64,000 nt of DNA from Deinococcus sp. KNUC1210 (GTDB lineage: Bacteria; Deinococcota; Deinococci; Deinococcales; Deinococcaceae), in NCBI RefSeq assembly GCF_022344005.1, contig NZ_CP092190.1, positions 1 to 64,000 on the forward strand. Reading direction: 5' to 3'. Shown piece after piece: positions 42,427-54,780 of the stretch (the first letter of the stretch is position 1; every line of letters starts with the position of its first letter). The notes under the pieces are model-generated. The model did not search any database. It had not been told where the DNA came from and was given only the letters and a program-made list of their open reading frames with translations. A program made the position numbers and the translations under genes.

Positions 42427-42498
42427 GGCTGGTACCCGAATGGCCCGGAGGCCTGACGCGCCGTTCGTCTGACTCCGAATTGCAGTGGTCGTCGTAAA

Positions 42499-42548
42499 AG
42501 AGCAGGGCGTGTGGAGGCTGTTTTCGCCGTTTCCACACGCCCTGCTCT
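42499..42548. terminator. Bidirectional terminator, perfect 16-bp stem
   Basis: AGAGCAGGGCGTGTGG (42499-42514) and CCACACGCCCTGCTCT (42533-42548) pair exactly, between convergent lysS and the DAK2 gene. Confidence 0.85.
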
Positions 42549-42577
42549 GCTGCCCTGCGAGCTGTCGCCCGCGAGTG

Positions 42578-44180
<1,603 letters not shown>

Positions 44181-44188
<8 letters not shown>

Positions 44189-44513
44189 GGGCCACCCCCA
44201 CCGCATGTACCCGCGTGGCGGCGAGTTCGATGCCCGCCTGGGTCTTGACCACGTGTTCGACGCGCTCGACGATGTTGCCGGCGACGGTGGGAATGCTGAC
44301 ACCGTAGGCCAGCACGATGTACAGGTCGGCGGTGTAACGCCCTTCCTCGCGGCCGATCACCACGCCGTCACGCGACTGTGCACGCCCGAGCACGCGCTGG
44401 ATTCCCTCGCGGATATTGGCGGGGGCCATGCCCACCACGCCGGGAATTTCGTGGGCTGTCAGTCCGATCAACGAGGCCAACGCCGCCTCGGTAATATGTA
44501 TAGTGCCGTTCAT
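44181..44513 (-). CDS. Asp23/Gls24 family protein
   Basis: 110 residues with the family's GTIHITEAALASLIGLTAHEIPGVVGM opening and a VHAVGV end. Asp23-type proteins are envelope-stress-associated and often precede fakA-like genes, as here (8-bp overlap). GGAGAAG precedes the ATG. Confidence 0.88.
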
Positions 44514-44613
44514 AGCTTCTCCATCAGTCCAGCGCCTCCAGCAACTTGTTCAAATGCGGGCAGTATAGCGGGTCTGGGCAATCGGTCGGCGGAACCTTCA
44601 GGCTCCGTCAGAA

Positions 44614-44644
44614 AACCCGCACCCAGTGAGTGTGGGTGCGGGTT
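44614..44644. terminator. Terminator hairpin between ald and the Asp23 gene
   Basis: AACCCGCACCCA (44614-44625) and TGGGTGCGGGTT (44633-44644) pair exactly. It probably ends ald transcription. The rest of the 350-bp gap (44514-44863) shows no gene. Confidence 0.7.
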
Positions 44645-44863
44645 GGTCAAGAAGGGAAAGGGTGGCCTGCTCAAATGTTGACTGGCTCGAAAATAGACGT
44701 CGGTCAAATTGAACGGCAGCCCGAAAGAGTCTTTTCAGCGCTCAGCCGTCTGTGAGAAATTATACGAAAGCTGACGCTGGGGAAACAAGACCATCTGCGG
44801 GGGGAGCTTCCTCTGATGGGGGGGACCAGATGGGGGCAATCAGCCAGCCCACGTCACACCGTC

Positions 44864-45973
44864 TCAGGCCAGCAGCATCTCTTCGGTCGGTGTGTAGTCC
44901 AGCCCCAGGGCGTCGGCCACGCCTTTGTACGTCAGTTTTCCGGCGCGGGTGTTCAGGCCCAGCGCGAGCGCCTTGCTGCGGCGCACCGCGTCTATGCCGT
45001 GTTCGGCCAGTTGCAGGGCGTAGGGCAGGGTCTGGTTGGTGAGTGCGAAGGTGCTCGTGCGGGGCACCGCGCCCGGCATGTTGGCGACGCCGTAATGAAT
45101 CACGCCGTCCACGATGTAGGTCGGATCGTCGTGGGTGGTGGCGTGAATCGTCTCGACACAGCCGCCCTGATCGACTGCCACATCCACGATTACGCTGCCT
45201 TCCTGCATGAGCGGCAGCATGTCGCGGGTGACGAGATGCGGAGCCTTCGCGCCGGGAATGAGCACCGCGCCCACCAGCAGATCGGTTTCCGGCAGCAGCG
45301 CCCGGATATTGGCCTCACTGCTCATCATGGTGGTGAGTTTGCCGAAGAAGACGTCGTCGAGGTACGTCAGGCGGCGGTGCGACACGTCCAGCACCGTGAC
45401 CTTCGCGCCCAGTCCCATCGCCATCTTGGCCGCGTTGGTGCCCACCACGCCGCCGCCCACGATCACCACATGGCCCGCCTGCACGCCGGGAACGCCGCCC
45501 AGCAGCACGCCGCGCCCGCCGACCGGCTTCTGAAGGTGGTACGCGCCCGCCTGTACGCTCAGGCGTCCGGCCACCTCGCTCATGGGCGAGAGCAGCGGCA
45601 GCGAACCGTCGGTTTCCTGAACCGTTTCATAGGCCACGCCCGTGGTCCCGGCCTTCAGCAGCGCCTCGGTCAGTTCGCGGTCGGCGGCCAGGTGCAGATA
45701 CGTGAACAGCAGCAGGTCTTCGCGCAGATAGCCGTACTCGCTGGCAATCGGCTCCTTGACCTTGACGACCATATCGGCGGCCCAGGCGTCGGCGGCGCTG
45801 CCCATCGTGGCTCCGGCCTGTACGTACTCGGCGTCCTGAATGCCGCTGCCTACGCCCGCGTTGTGCTCGACGACCACACTATGTCCGCGCCGCACCAGCG
45901 TTCCGACGCCGCCCGGCGTGAGCGCGACACGGTTTTCCTTGACCTTGATTTCTTTCGGTAATCCGATCTTCAT
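44864..45973 (-). CDS. ald: Alanine dehydrogenase
   Basis: 369 residues; NAD-dependent interconversion of L-alanine and pyruvate plus ammonia. Family motifs: [20 protein letters not shown] at the N-terminus, VKVKEP (substrate Lys), and the Rossmann [24 protein letters not shown] lies upstream of the ATG. It is divergent from an Lrp-type regulator 152 bp away, the usual arrangement for an alanine-responsive ald control circuit. Confidence 0.96.
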   Translation of the reverse strand: MKIGLPKEIKVKENRVALTPGGVGTLVRRGHSVVVEHNAGVGSGIQDAEYVQAGATMGSAADAWAADMVVKVKEPIASEYGYLREDLLLFTYLHLAADRELTEALLKAGTTGVAYETVQETDGSLPLLSPMSEVAGRLSVQAGAYHLQKPVGGRGVLLGGVPGVQAGHVVIVGGGVVGTNAAKMAMGLGAKVTVLDVSHRRLTYLDDVFFGKLTTMMSSEANIRALLPETDLLVGAVLIPGAKAPHLVTRDMLPLMQEGSVIVDVAVDQGGCVETIHATTHDDPTYIVDGVIHYGVANMPGAVPRTSTFALTNQTLPYALQLAEHGIDAVRRSKALALGLNTRAGKLTYKGVADALGLDYTPTEEMLLA

Positions 45974-46125
45974 GGCTGAATCCTCCTGACAGGTTGGGCT
46001 GAATTGTGCTCCGAAATGCGTTGCATTATCTTAGCCCTCTGAGGCGGATTTGGATTGCTTTTCGGTATCTGGAGCGCCAAGCTTGAGCAACAACATTGCG
46101 CCGTTGCGCTAGAATCGCCCCACAT

Positions 46126-46602
46126 ATGTCAAGAGTCGAACTGGACGAAATTGACCGCCGCATTCTGGGCATCCTGCAACGCGACGCCCGCATTGCCAAC
46201 ACCGAACTGGCCGACGAAGTGGGCCTGACGCCCGCGCCCACCCTGCGGCGGGTGCGGCGGCTGGAAGAGACGGGCGTGATCCGGCGCTACGTGGCGCTCC
46301 TCGACCCCAAGAAGGTGGGCCGTGACCTGACCGTTTTCGTGGATGTAAGTCTGGATAAGCAGACCAAGCCGGGTTTTGAAACCTTTGCCGAGCAGATGCG
46401 CCGCCGCCCCGAGGTGCTGGAATGTTACCTGAGCCTGGGCGAAAGCGATTTCATTTTAAAAGTCTGCGTGCCCGACCTGGACGCGTACCAGCGCTTTCTG
46501 GTCGATGTGCTGGCGGCCATTCCCGGCGTGCGGAACACCAGCAGCACCATCGTGGTGAAGCAGGAAAAATACACCACCAGCCTGCCGCTGGAAGAGAGCT
46601 GA
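46126..46602 (+). CDS. Lrp/AsnC family transcriptional regulator
   Basis: 158 residues. N-terminal HTH (LDEIDRRILGILQRDARIANTELADEVGL) and C-terminal RAM domain (LSLGESDFILKVCV). I chose the ATG at 46126 because TAGAAT lies about 10 nt upstream and homologues start with this sequence. It is divergent from ald and probably an alanine-sensing regulator of it. Target inferred from position only. Confidence 0.9.
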   Translation: MSRVELDEIDRRILGILQRDARIANTELADEVGLTPAPTLRRVRRLEETGVIRRYVALLDPKKVGRDLTVFVDVSLDKQTKPGFETFAEQMRRRPEVLECYLSLGESDFILKVCVPDLDAYQRFLVDVLAAIPGVRNTSSTIVVKQEKYTTSLPLEES

Positions 46603-46623
46603 GCGCTCAGGAAGCTCGCTCGA

Positions 46624-47088
46624 CTAAAGCGGAGAGATCAGCTCAACAAATTCAGAGAAGCTGTCACAGACTCTGTACGAGGGTAAAACGGGTTGCCCGG
46701 CGTCTGTTTCGTACATATCGTCATAATCGAAGTAGAAGATGCCTTGGACCTGATCATTCAGCACATCCATGCAGAAAAAGTTGCCGCCAGGGTCGATACA
46801 GAAGGGTATATTTCTCTCTCCGATGAACTCTCGGAACCTGTCCAGCTGCTGTTGTATGCCATTCTGGCCGATGCCGAGCCAATGTTCTGGCAGGGTGGGT
46901 TGAACCCCAGGATCTAGAAAACGAATCACCATGCCCAGAAGGAGTCCCCCATTCTGGAGAAGAAGGAACTCCTTGTACTCGGATGGAAGACGTCTGCCGA
47001 CAGTTTTTTCAAAATCTTCAATTTCGACTTCATCAATTTTTTCGTTGAAGATCAACGGTTCTATTCTCAGCCTTTCGAAAAACAGCAT
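46624..47088 (-). CDS. SMI1/KNR4 (SUKH) family protein, orphan immunity-like
   Basis: 154 residues with the SUKH core: IEDFEKTVGRRLPSEYKEFLLLQNGG, a central FFCMDVLNDQVQGIFYFD and a C-terminal SFSEFVELI. SUKH proteins are usually immunity proteins against polymorphic nuclease toxins. No toxin gene is adjacent, so this is an orphan. AGGAG precedes the ATG at 47088, and the preceding GTG is less well placed. The gene is visibly AT-richer than the flanking lrp and truB genes, which suggests transfer. Confidence 0.85.
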   Translation of the reverse strand: MLFFERLRIEPLIFNEKIDEVEIEDFEKTVGRRLPSEYKEFLLLQNGGLLLGMVIRFLDPGVQPTLPEHWLGIGQNGIQQQLDRFREFIGERNIPFCIDPGGNFFCMDVLNDQVQGIFYFDYDDMYETDAGQPVLPSYRVCDSFSEFVELISPL

Positions 47089-47118
47089 CACTTCTCCTGA
47101 CAGCTTTCCTGGTTGACT

Positions 47119-48054
47119 TCACGCCCACGCCCGCACCACCTTGAGCTGTTTGCCGTCACTGTCCACCACTGCCACCAGTTCACCGGCAAGCGTCACCACG
47201 AAGCGCCCCGCCTCATTCCAGGCCGGGCGTTTTCCCTGCCGAAGCTGCTGCGCCAGTTCGCGGCTGGCCTCGATGCGCGGCAGTTGCAGGGCGTCAAGGT
47301 CGGGCATGCCTGCTGCTCCCTCCAGTGCGTCCAGCGACACCGCTTTCTCTAATCCGAATTGCCCCGCCCGCGTGCGGACCAGTCCTGCCAGATGCGCGGG
47401 CAGGCCAAGCGCTGCACCCACGTCGCGGGCCAGAGAGCGCAGATAGGTTCCGCTGCCCACCCGCGCCCACACGAGCGCAGTCGGAAACTCGCCCAGCGCG
47501 GGCGGAAGCGTGAAGGTCAACCCAGATTCGGCAGGCTGCCAGCGCCCTTCCGCATCTGGGGTAAAAGTCGTCGGGGCGTCGTGTACTCGGTCATACAGGC
47601 CCAGCAACCGCAGTTCGTGCAGCACCACCGGGCGGGCAGGCAGCTCGATATGTGCTCCGGCACGGGCGGCAGCGTAGGCCCGCTGTCCGTTGACCTGAAT
47701 GGCGCTGTACTGCGGCGGAATCTGCGACTGTGCGCCCAGAAAGCCGTTCAGCACGCCCTCAAGCTGCACCGCGTCCAGAGCGGGAACCTCGGCGCGTTCG
47801 TCAATGGGTCCTTCGGCGTCGAGTGTGGGTGTGCCCGCTCCAAAGCTGATGTACGCCAGATAGTCCTTGCTGTCGGCCTCCATGAACTGCACGAGTTTGG
47901 TGCTGTCATTGACGCACAGCACCAGGACTCCGGTTGCCAGCGGGTCGAGCGTTCCGGTATGGCCGACCCGTTTGGTGTGCAGGGCGCGGCGGGCGCGGGC
48001 CACCACGTCGTGCGAGGTGAGATTCAGCGGCTTGTCGGTGACGTACACGGGCAT
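47119..48054 (-). CDS. truB: tRNA pseudouridine(55) synthase TruB
   Basis: 311 residues. Catalytic block KRVGHTGTLDPLATGVLVLC with the active-site Asp, plus PQYSAIQVNGQRAYAAARAG and the C-terminal PUA-like part. It makes pseudouridine 55 in the T-loop of tRNAs. I chose the ATG at 48054 (MPVYVTDKPLNLTSHD) because TACCCT lies 6 nt upstream. The longer frame has no homology at its start. Confidence 0.95.
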   Translation of the reverse strand: MPVYVTDKPLNLTSHDVVARARRALHTKRVGHTGTLDPLATGVLVLCVNDSTKLVQFMEADSKDYLAYISFGAGTPTLDAEGPIDERAEVPALDAVQLEGVLNGFLGAQSQIPPQYSAIQVNGQRAYAAARAGAHIELPARPVVLHELRLLGLYDRVHDAPTTFTPDAEGRWQPAESGLTFTLPPALGEFPTALVWARVGSGTYLRSLARDVGAALGLPAHLAGLVRTRAGQFGLEKAVSLDALEGAAGMPDLDALQLPRIEASRELAQQLRQGKRPAWNEAGRFVVTLAGELVAVVDSDGKQLKVVRAWA

Positions 48055-48096
48055 GCGGTCAGGGTAGCGCTCTGCTGCCGCACGCCGCACCTGCTC

Positions 48097-49107
48097 TCAG
48101 CTGTCTGCGCCCTTGGTAAATTTCATGGCGTCTCCGGCGCTGCACCACATGCCGGGCGTATGAACGCTGTGCGCCACCTTCAGTTCTTCCTGCGCGTCGG
48201 CCAGTCGCGTGGGCCTCAGCGCCTCGTCGGGCTGCCAGTCGAAGGGAACGGCCTCGGGATGAGCCTGCTCGGCGGCTTCGAGGGCCAGCGGAATCAGCCG
48301 CATCCGGCGCTCAACCCATTCGCTGTCCCAGGGGCCTTCATGGGCGATCTGCTCGGCGGCGCGGAATTCGAAGTACAGCGTGCGGCGCAGGGCATTGCCG
48401 CTGGTGGCCTCGCTGCCGTGCAGCACCATCACGTCATGGAGCAGCGCGTCGCCCGGCTGCATCTCGACCTGAATCACTTCCGGCGCGTCCCAGCCGAACT
48501 GCTCGCGGATGGTGCACACGTCCAGAATCTGCCGCTGCGACCCGGGCACCACGCGCAGCGCTCCCGCTCCGATGGTGCTGGCATCCAGATAGAGGCCCAG
48601 GTTGAAAATGCGCCACCTTCTCGGGTGAACGGCGTCCTGGTGCCAGGGAATCTGCTCGCCGTCGCCTTCCTGCTTGAAGACCAGACTTTCATAGGTCGGC
48701 ACGAAGTCGGGGCCACACAGGCTCTCGGCCACGCTCAGAACCTCCGGGCTGCCCAGAAAGGCCAGTGAGGCGTTGGGGCCTTCGGACGTCTTGGAATGCA
48801 CGTAGTTGACGCGGTACAGCACCTCGCCCACCGCCCGTTTCGCAAAGTTGTAGTCGCTGCCCGCCCCGGCTGGCCCCGCCTGTTGCCCCGCTTCCATCCA
48901 GCCTTCCGAGGCCGCCCGCAGCGCCGCCACCTGCTCGGCACTGGCGAAGTTCCGCAGCACCAGATACCCGTTCTCGTCGTAGAACCGCACCTGTTCGGGC
49001 GTCAGGTGAAGTGGCGTGCGGGGCGCGGTGGGTGCGGGCTGCGGAGCCGCGCTGCTCATCTGGAAGGGAAGAGGCTGTTCGCTCTGGCCGTGGATGTGGT
49101 TGGTCAT
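48097..49107 (-). CDS. Phytanoyl-CoA dioxygenase (PhyH) family protein
   Basis: 336 residues. Fe(II)/2-oxoglutarate oxygenase fold with the metal ligands His and Asp in IPWHQDAVHP and the distal His in LHDVMVLHGSEATSGN, followed by the 2OG-binding Arg (ALRRTLYFEF). The substrate is unknown. TAGGCT lies 7 nt before the ATG, so a leaderless mRNA is likely. It is divergent from an AraC-type regulator 72 bp away, which probably controls it. Confidence 0.9.
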   Translation of the reverse strand: MTNHIHGQSEQPLPFQMSSAAPQPAPTAPRTPLHLTPEQVRFYDENGYLVLRNFASAEQVAALRAASEGWMEAGQQAGPAGAGSDYNFAKRAVGEVLYRVNYVHSKTSEGPNASLAFLGSPEVLSVAESLCGPDFVPTYESLVFKQEGDGEQIPWHQDAVHPRRWRIFNLGLYLDASTIGAGALRVVPGSQRQILDVCTIREQFGWDAPEVIQVEMQPGDALLHDVMVLHGSEATSGNALRRTLYFEFRAAEQIAHEGPWDSEWVERRMRLIPLALEAAEQAHPEAVPFDWQPDEALRPTRLADAQEELKVAHSVHTPGMWCSAGDAMKFTKGADS

Positions 49108-49151
49108 GGTGTTCAGCCTAAATCGGAAGTTTGCAGATGTCGTCCGGCTCT

Positions 49152-49172
49152 GGAGTCAAAAACTCCTATAAT
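49152..49172 (+). promoter_or_regulatory. Dyad GGAGT-N5-ACTCC abutting the -10 of the AraC gene
   Basis: Perfect 5-bp arms (49152-49156 and 49162-49166) directly before TATAAT (49167-49172), which lies 7 nt before the ATG. It sits in the 72-bp divergent spacer and could control both directions. Confidence 0.5.
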
Positions 49173-49179
49173 CTCAGGT

Positions 49180-50028
49180 ATGTCGCCCGCCGCCCTTCAA
49201 CCTCCCGAACTCCGGCGCGAGGGCTTTGGCTGGCGGGTGTGGTCGGGACCTGCTCTGTGTATGCCGCATGCCCACCAGCACGACGAAATCGAGATCAATC
49301 TGGTGCGGAGCGGGGTGCTGGAGTACCTGTGGGGCGGCGAGGTGCACCGTCTGGAGGCCGGTCAGGTGGGGCTGTTCTGGGGAGCGCGGCCTCATCGCCT
49401 GCTGAGCGCTTCCCCCGGCAGCGAGTTGAGCTGGCTGACCCTGCCGACCACCCGTTTTCAGCGCTTCGTCCTGCCTGCCGCGCTGCGGGAAGCAGTGTGG
49501 AGCGGCAAGCTGCTGGTGGCAGGTGAGCAGGCCATGACCGCTGCTCTCTTCGATCAGTGGCAGCACGACCCGGCAGACGAGGAACATCAGGTGACGGCAG
49601 AGCTGGAAGTGCAGGCGTGGCTCCGGCGCTTCGCGCTGCGTGCAGAGGTGCCTGCTGCCGCCCGCCCGGCAGACAGGTCAGGTGGAGCCGCCTGGGACCA
49701 CGCGCTGTCGCTGGCCCGCCGTCTTCAGCAGGATTTTGCTCAGCCGCTGCGGGTGCAGACGCTGGCGGCAGAGCTGGGCCTGCACCCGAATTACGTCTCT
49801 GGCGTGTTCCGACAGGTCTTCGGCGTGAGCCTGCGCGAATATCTGACGCGCTGCCGACTGGCCCAGGCGCAGCATCTGCTGATCGCCTCCGAACTGAGCG
49901 TGCTGGACGTGGCGCTCGAAAGCGGCTTCGGCAGTTCCAGCCGTTTTTTCGCCGCGTTCAGCGAGCGGCATGGATGCAGCCCCCGCGCATACCGAACGGC
50001 GCACCGGAGCGCAATGGGGGAGGGCTGA
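49180..50028 (+). CDS. AraC family transcriptional regulator
   Basis: 282 residues. An N-terminal cupin-type sensor (MPHAHQHDEIEINLV, WGGEVHRLEAGQVGLFWG) and a C-terminal double HTH (LAAELGLHPNYVSGVFRQVFG and LDVALESGFGSSSRFFAAFSERHG). TATAAT lies 7 nt upstream of the ATG with no Shine-Dalgarno: a leaderless start. It is divergent from the PhyH gene, its probable target. The inducer is unknown. Confidence 0.92.
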   Translation: MSPAALQPPELRREGFGWRVWSGPALCMPHAHQHDEIEINLVRSGVLEYLWGGEVHRLEAGQVGLFWGARPHRLLSASPGSELSWLTLPTTRFQRFVLPAALREAVWSGKLLVAGEQAMTAALFDQWQHDPADEEHQVTAELEVQAWLRRFALRAEVPAAARPADRSGGAAWDHALSLARRLQQDFAQPLRVQTLAAELGLHPNYVSGVFRQVFGVSLREYLTRCRLAQAQHLLIASELSVLDVALESGFGSSSRFFAAFSERHGCSPRAYRTAHRSAMGEG

Positions 50029-50035
50029 CAGCAGA

Positions 50036-50074
50036 CAACCGCTGGCACTGTCTTCACAGCAGTGTCAGCGGTTG
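50036..50074. terminator. Bidirectional terminator
   Basis: Bases 50036-50050 and 50060-50074 pair over 15 bp with one wobble, between convergent genes. Confidence 0.75.
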
Positions 50075-50088
50075 CGTGCGCGTTCCTC

Positions 50089-51105
50089 TTACTTCGCTGC
50101 CACGATCTCTTTCGCCCGCTCCAGCATGGCGTCGTCGATCTGGTAATGCAGCACGAAGCGCACCCGGTCTATATCGAGCGCACTCGCCAGCAGCCCCTGG
50201 GCCGCCCAGGTTTCGACGATTGCCTGCGCGTCTGGAATGGTCGCGTACACGATATTGGTCTGCACGGTGTTCAGGTCCACGTCGTATCCGGCTGCCACCA
50301 GCGTTTCTGCCAGTTCGCGGGCGCGGCGGTGGTCGTCGGGCAAATTGGCTGGCCCTTCGCGCAGCGCGATCAGGCCCGCTGCCGCCAGAATGCCTGCCTG
50401 CCGCATGCCGCCGCCCATCATCTTGCGGTAGCGGTGGGCCGAGGCGATAAAACGCTTGCTGCCCACCAGCACGCTGCCCACAGGTGCGCCCAGACCCTTG
50501 CTCAGGCACAGGCTGACCGAGTCGAAATACCGGGCAATCTGGCGGGCGGGCACGTTCTGGGCGGCGGCGGCGTTCATCAGGCGTGCGCCGTCGAGGTGCA
50601 GCGGCAAGCCTTCGGCGTCGGCCACCTCCCGAATGCCCACGATGACCTCGTGGGGCAGCACCGTGCCGCCCGCCTTGTTGTGGGTGTTCTCCAGCGCGAT
50701 CAGGCCGGTGGGCGACTGATGGATGCTGTGGCGCACCGCCCGCCGTACCTGTGCCGGGTCAGGCACGCCCACGGGCGCGGAGACGAAGCGCGGCACCACG
50801 CCGGAAAACGTCGCCATCATGCCCAGTTCCCACTCATAGATATGCGATCCCTCGGCACAGATGACTTCCTGACCGCGCTGGGTATGCACGGCAATAGCCA
50901 CCTGATTGGTCATGGTGCCCGACGGCATGAACAGCCCGGCCTCGAAGCCCAGCAGCGCGGCGGTTTCCTGCTGGAGTTCGTTCACGGTCGGGTCTTCGCC
51001 GTATACGTCGTCGCCCACCAGGGCTTCGGCCATGGCGCGGCGCATGTGCGGCGTGGGCGCGGTGACGGTGTCGCTCCGGAGGTCGATTCGCGTTGGGGCG
51101 CTCAT
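50089..51105 (-). CDS. ltaE: Low-specificity L-threonine aldolase
   Basis: 338 residues, PLP enzyme of fold type I. Visible are [18 protein letters not shown], the substrate/PLP segment [29 protein letters not shown] and the PLP-binding Lys in [15 protein letters not shown]. It cleaves L-threonine or allo-threonine to glycine and acetaldehyde. It overlaps the upstream cyclophilin gene by 4 bp. With tdh at 13.6 kb it gives a second threonine-to-glycine route. Confidence 0.94.
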   Translation of the reverse strand: MSAPTRIDLRSDTVTAPTPHMRRAMAEALVGDDVYGEDPTVNELQQETAALLGFEAGLFMPSGTMTNQVAIAVHTQRGQEVICAEGSHIYEWELGMMATFSGVVPRFVSAPVGVPDPAQVRRAVRHSIHQSPTGLIALENTHNKAGGTVLPHEVIVGIREVADAEGLPLHLDGARLMNAAAAQNVPARQIARYFDSVSLCLSKGLGAPVGSVLVGSKRFIASAHRYRKMMGGGMRQAGILAAAGLIALREGPANLPDDHRRARELAETLVAAGYDVDLNTVQTNIVYATIPDAQAIVETWAAQGLLASALDIDRVRFVLHYQIDDAMLERAKEIVAAK

Positions 51106-51830
51106 TTTGCGGTACCCAGCACCTGAATCGAGACGCTCTGGATGGTGTCGGGCTTGGCGCTGCCGTTCTCGGTCTTGGTCAGGGCATTGACGACGTCCTG
51201 CCCGCTGACCACCTTGCCGAAGACGGTATAGCTGCCGCTCAGCGAATCGGCGGGAGCGAGCGTGATGAAGAACTGAGAGCCGTTGCTGTCGCGGCTGGCG
51301 CTGCGGGCCATACCCAGCACGCCCGCCGAATCGAATTTGGCGAAGGGGCTGGTTTCGGTGGTGAACTGGTAGCCGGGGCCGCCCGCACCCGTCCCGGTGG
51401 GGTCGCCGCCCTGCGCCACGAAGCCCGCGATCACGCGGTGGAACGTCAGATTGTCATAGAAGTGGTTGAGGGCCAGAAACACGAAGCTGTTCACGGCCAG
51501 CGGCGCAACGACGGCGTTCAGTTCGATGGTCACGACGCCCTTGCTGGTCGTCATGACGGCGCGGTACCGCTTGGCCGGGTCGATCACGTTGTCTGGCTTG
51601 GGATAGCTGGCAGCGGGTTTGTCGGCCAGAAACGGCAGAGCGGTCCAGGTCTGGGCGGGCGCTGGAGCAGGCGTGACAGCAGCCGGCGCGAAGGTCATCT
51701 GTGCGGGCGTGACGACGACGGGCTTTGTGGCCCCGGTCGCCGGAATGACAACCTGTTTGGTGGTGGTCTGAGCGGGAGCGCACGCGGCGAGGCCAAGGCT
51801 GAGAGCGGCAAGCAGAGCAAGAGGACGCAT
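51102..51830 (-). CDS. Cyclophilin-type peptidyl-prolyl isomerase lipoprotein
   Basis: 242 residues. Signal peptide with lipobox SLGLAAC, a Thr/Pro/Ala-rich linker to about residue 60, then a cyclophilin domain ([57 protein letters not shown]). It catalyses proline isomerisation and is expected outside the membrane, anchored by lipid. TAGACT lies 6 nt before the ATG (leaderless-type). Coupled to ltaE by ATGA. Confidence 0.93.
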   Translation of the reverse strand: MRPLALLAALSLGLAACAPAQTTTKQVVIPATGATKPVVVTPAQMTFAPAAVTPAPAPAQTWTALPFLADKPAASYPKPDNVIDPAKRYRAVMTTSKGVVTIELNAVVAPLAVNSFVFLALNHFYDNLTFHRVIAGFVAQGGDPTGTGAGGPGYQFTTETSPFAKFDSAGVLGMARSASRDSNGSQFFITLAPADSLSGSYTVFGKVVSGQDVVNALTKTENGSAKPDTIQSVSIQVLGTAK

Positions 51831-52026
51831 GCTCAGAGTCTAGCGGAGTTGCAGTGAGAGGAACACGATACGCTGTGCCATTTACATTATCTACAGAAAT
51901 CCTCCATTTGAATCACTGCCCTCTGGATGGTATGAAACCTCCAAACCCTGATGCCAGAAGCTCGAAATGAGAAGGATTTGGTTTGCACGGAATCCATTTT
52001 ATGATCGGGGAATCTTACTATAGATA

Positions 52027-52044
52027 TATCTAGTACACTAGATA
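52027..52044. promoter_or_regulatory. Palindrome TATCTAGT-AC-ACTAGATA in an AT-rich spacer
   Basis: Perfect 8-bp arms within the 387-bp gap 51831-52217. The AT-rich part of this gap (about 51880-52060) also contains several TAnnnT boxes, so this may be an operator over a promoter of the downstream gene. No other feature is supported in the gap. Confidence 0.45.
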
Positions 52045-52217
52045 ATACACCCCAGTAGTTTTGTTCAACCCGTGGAAACCTGCGAACATACCTTCAAACC
52101 TGGAATCGAGGACCTTACCGAAAACAGGACTTCAGAGCTTGTCGGTGAGATCTTTGGCGATGCCACGCGCCGTTTCTACCCTCTTTCTCTCATCCGTGTC
52201 GCCGCCATCATGACGGG

Positions 52218-52955
52218 GTGCGCCCTGTTCTTCTTTCTCTGCTCCTGCTTTCCGCCTGCTCTCCTGCCCACGCGCTGAAAAGTGGCGAGGTGAATGCCGG
52301 TGGGCAGATGTACGCAGTGGTGACGATTCAACCGGGTCAGGACGCGCTGCGGCTGTACTGGCAGCGCCCGAACGGGCAGCCATACGGCCTGATCGGTGCC
52401 CTGAAATCCGATCTGGCGAAACAGGGCAAAACGCTGCTGTTCGCCACCAACAGCGGCATTTATGCGCCGGGATTGCGCCCGCTGGGGCTGCATGTGCAGG
52501 CGGGCCGCGAACTGGTCGGCCTGAACCATGCCCGCAGCGGTGGCAATTTTGCCCTGCTTCCCAACGGCGTGTTCTGGATCAAGGGCAACAGGGCCGGCGT
52601 ATCGGAATCGCGGGCCTACGAGCGCCTGAACATATCGCCCGATTTCGCCAGTCAGTCGGGGCCGCTGCTGGTGCAGGGTGGGCGGCTGCATCCCAGTTTT
52701 AATGCGGGCAGCACGAGTGCCAAGCTTCGCAGCGGCGTGGGCGTGTGCGCGGGCGGGCCGGGGCAGCCCAGCGTGGTCAAGTTCGCCATGAGTGAGGGGG
52801 CGGTCAACTTCTACGACTTCGCCCGCTTCTTCCGCGACACGCTGGGCTGCCCAGACGCCCTGTATCTGGACGGCAGCATCAGCACGTTCTATACGCCGGA
52901 CAGGGGAGACTCGCAACTGCTCGCCTATGCGGGTATCTGGGGCGTGACGAAATAG
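52218..52955 (+). CDS. Phosphodiester glycosidase (NAGPA/DUF2233) family lipoprotein or secreted protein
   Basis: 245 residues. A hydrophobic N-terminus ending LLLLSACSPAHA gives a lipobox-like LSAC and an AHA cleavage option. The remainder carries the DUF2233/NAGPA motifs FATNSGIYAPG, GGNFALLPNGVF, SGPLLVQGGRLHP and YLDGSISTFY. Family members hydrolyse or bind phosphodiester-linked sugars. The start is a GTG at 52218. Upstream is AT-rich palindromic DNA. Confidence 0.82.
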   Translation: MRPVLLSLLLLSACSPAHALKSGEVNAGGQMYAVVTIQPGQDALRLYWQRPNGQPYGLIGALKSDLAKQGKTLLFATNSGIYAPGLRPLGLHVQAGRELVGLNHARSGGNFALLPNGVFWIKGNRAGVSESRAYERLNISPDFASQSGPLLVQGGRLHPSFNAGSTSAKLRSGVGVCAGGPGQPSVVKFAMSEGAVNFYDFARFFRDTLGCPDALYLDGSISTFYTPDRGDSQLLAYAGIWGVTK

Positions 52956-53183
52956 CTGGAAAGAGACGAAGGAACTGGCAGCACCGGGCGGAATACGTCA
53001 AACGGCAGATGTCAGGGGCCGCAGACACCGCTAGTATCCAGAGACGGCCCGGCCTGTGTCTCTGGCGGGCGTTGCTCTCCGCTCTTTCAAGGATCACGCT
53101 GACTTGACACGCACCAACCGCTAAAGGACTTCGTTTCGAGCTTCGGCCCTGCTCTGGGGCCGCTCACGCCTTTGGAGGTTGGT

Positions 53184-54757
<1,574 letters not shown>

Positions 54758-54780
54758 GCTGTTGCACTATCCTGCTCCCC

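Noticed and set aside
44514..44863. Gene in the gap between ald and the Asp23 gene
   Set aside because: Short frames exist, but none has a start signal or recognisable sequence. Only a terminator hairpin is supported.
52072..52278. Possible 68-residue gene with a hydrophobic C-terminus
   Set aside because: It overlaps the supported GTG-started gene, has no ribosome site, and its hydrophobic end is the other-frame reading of the real signal peptide.
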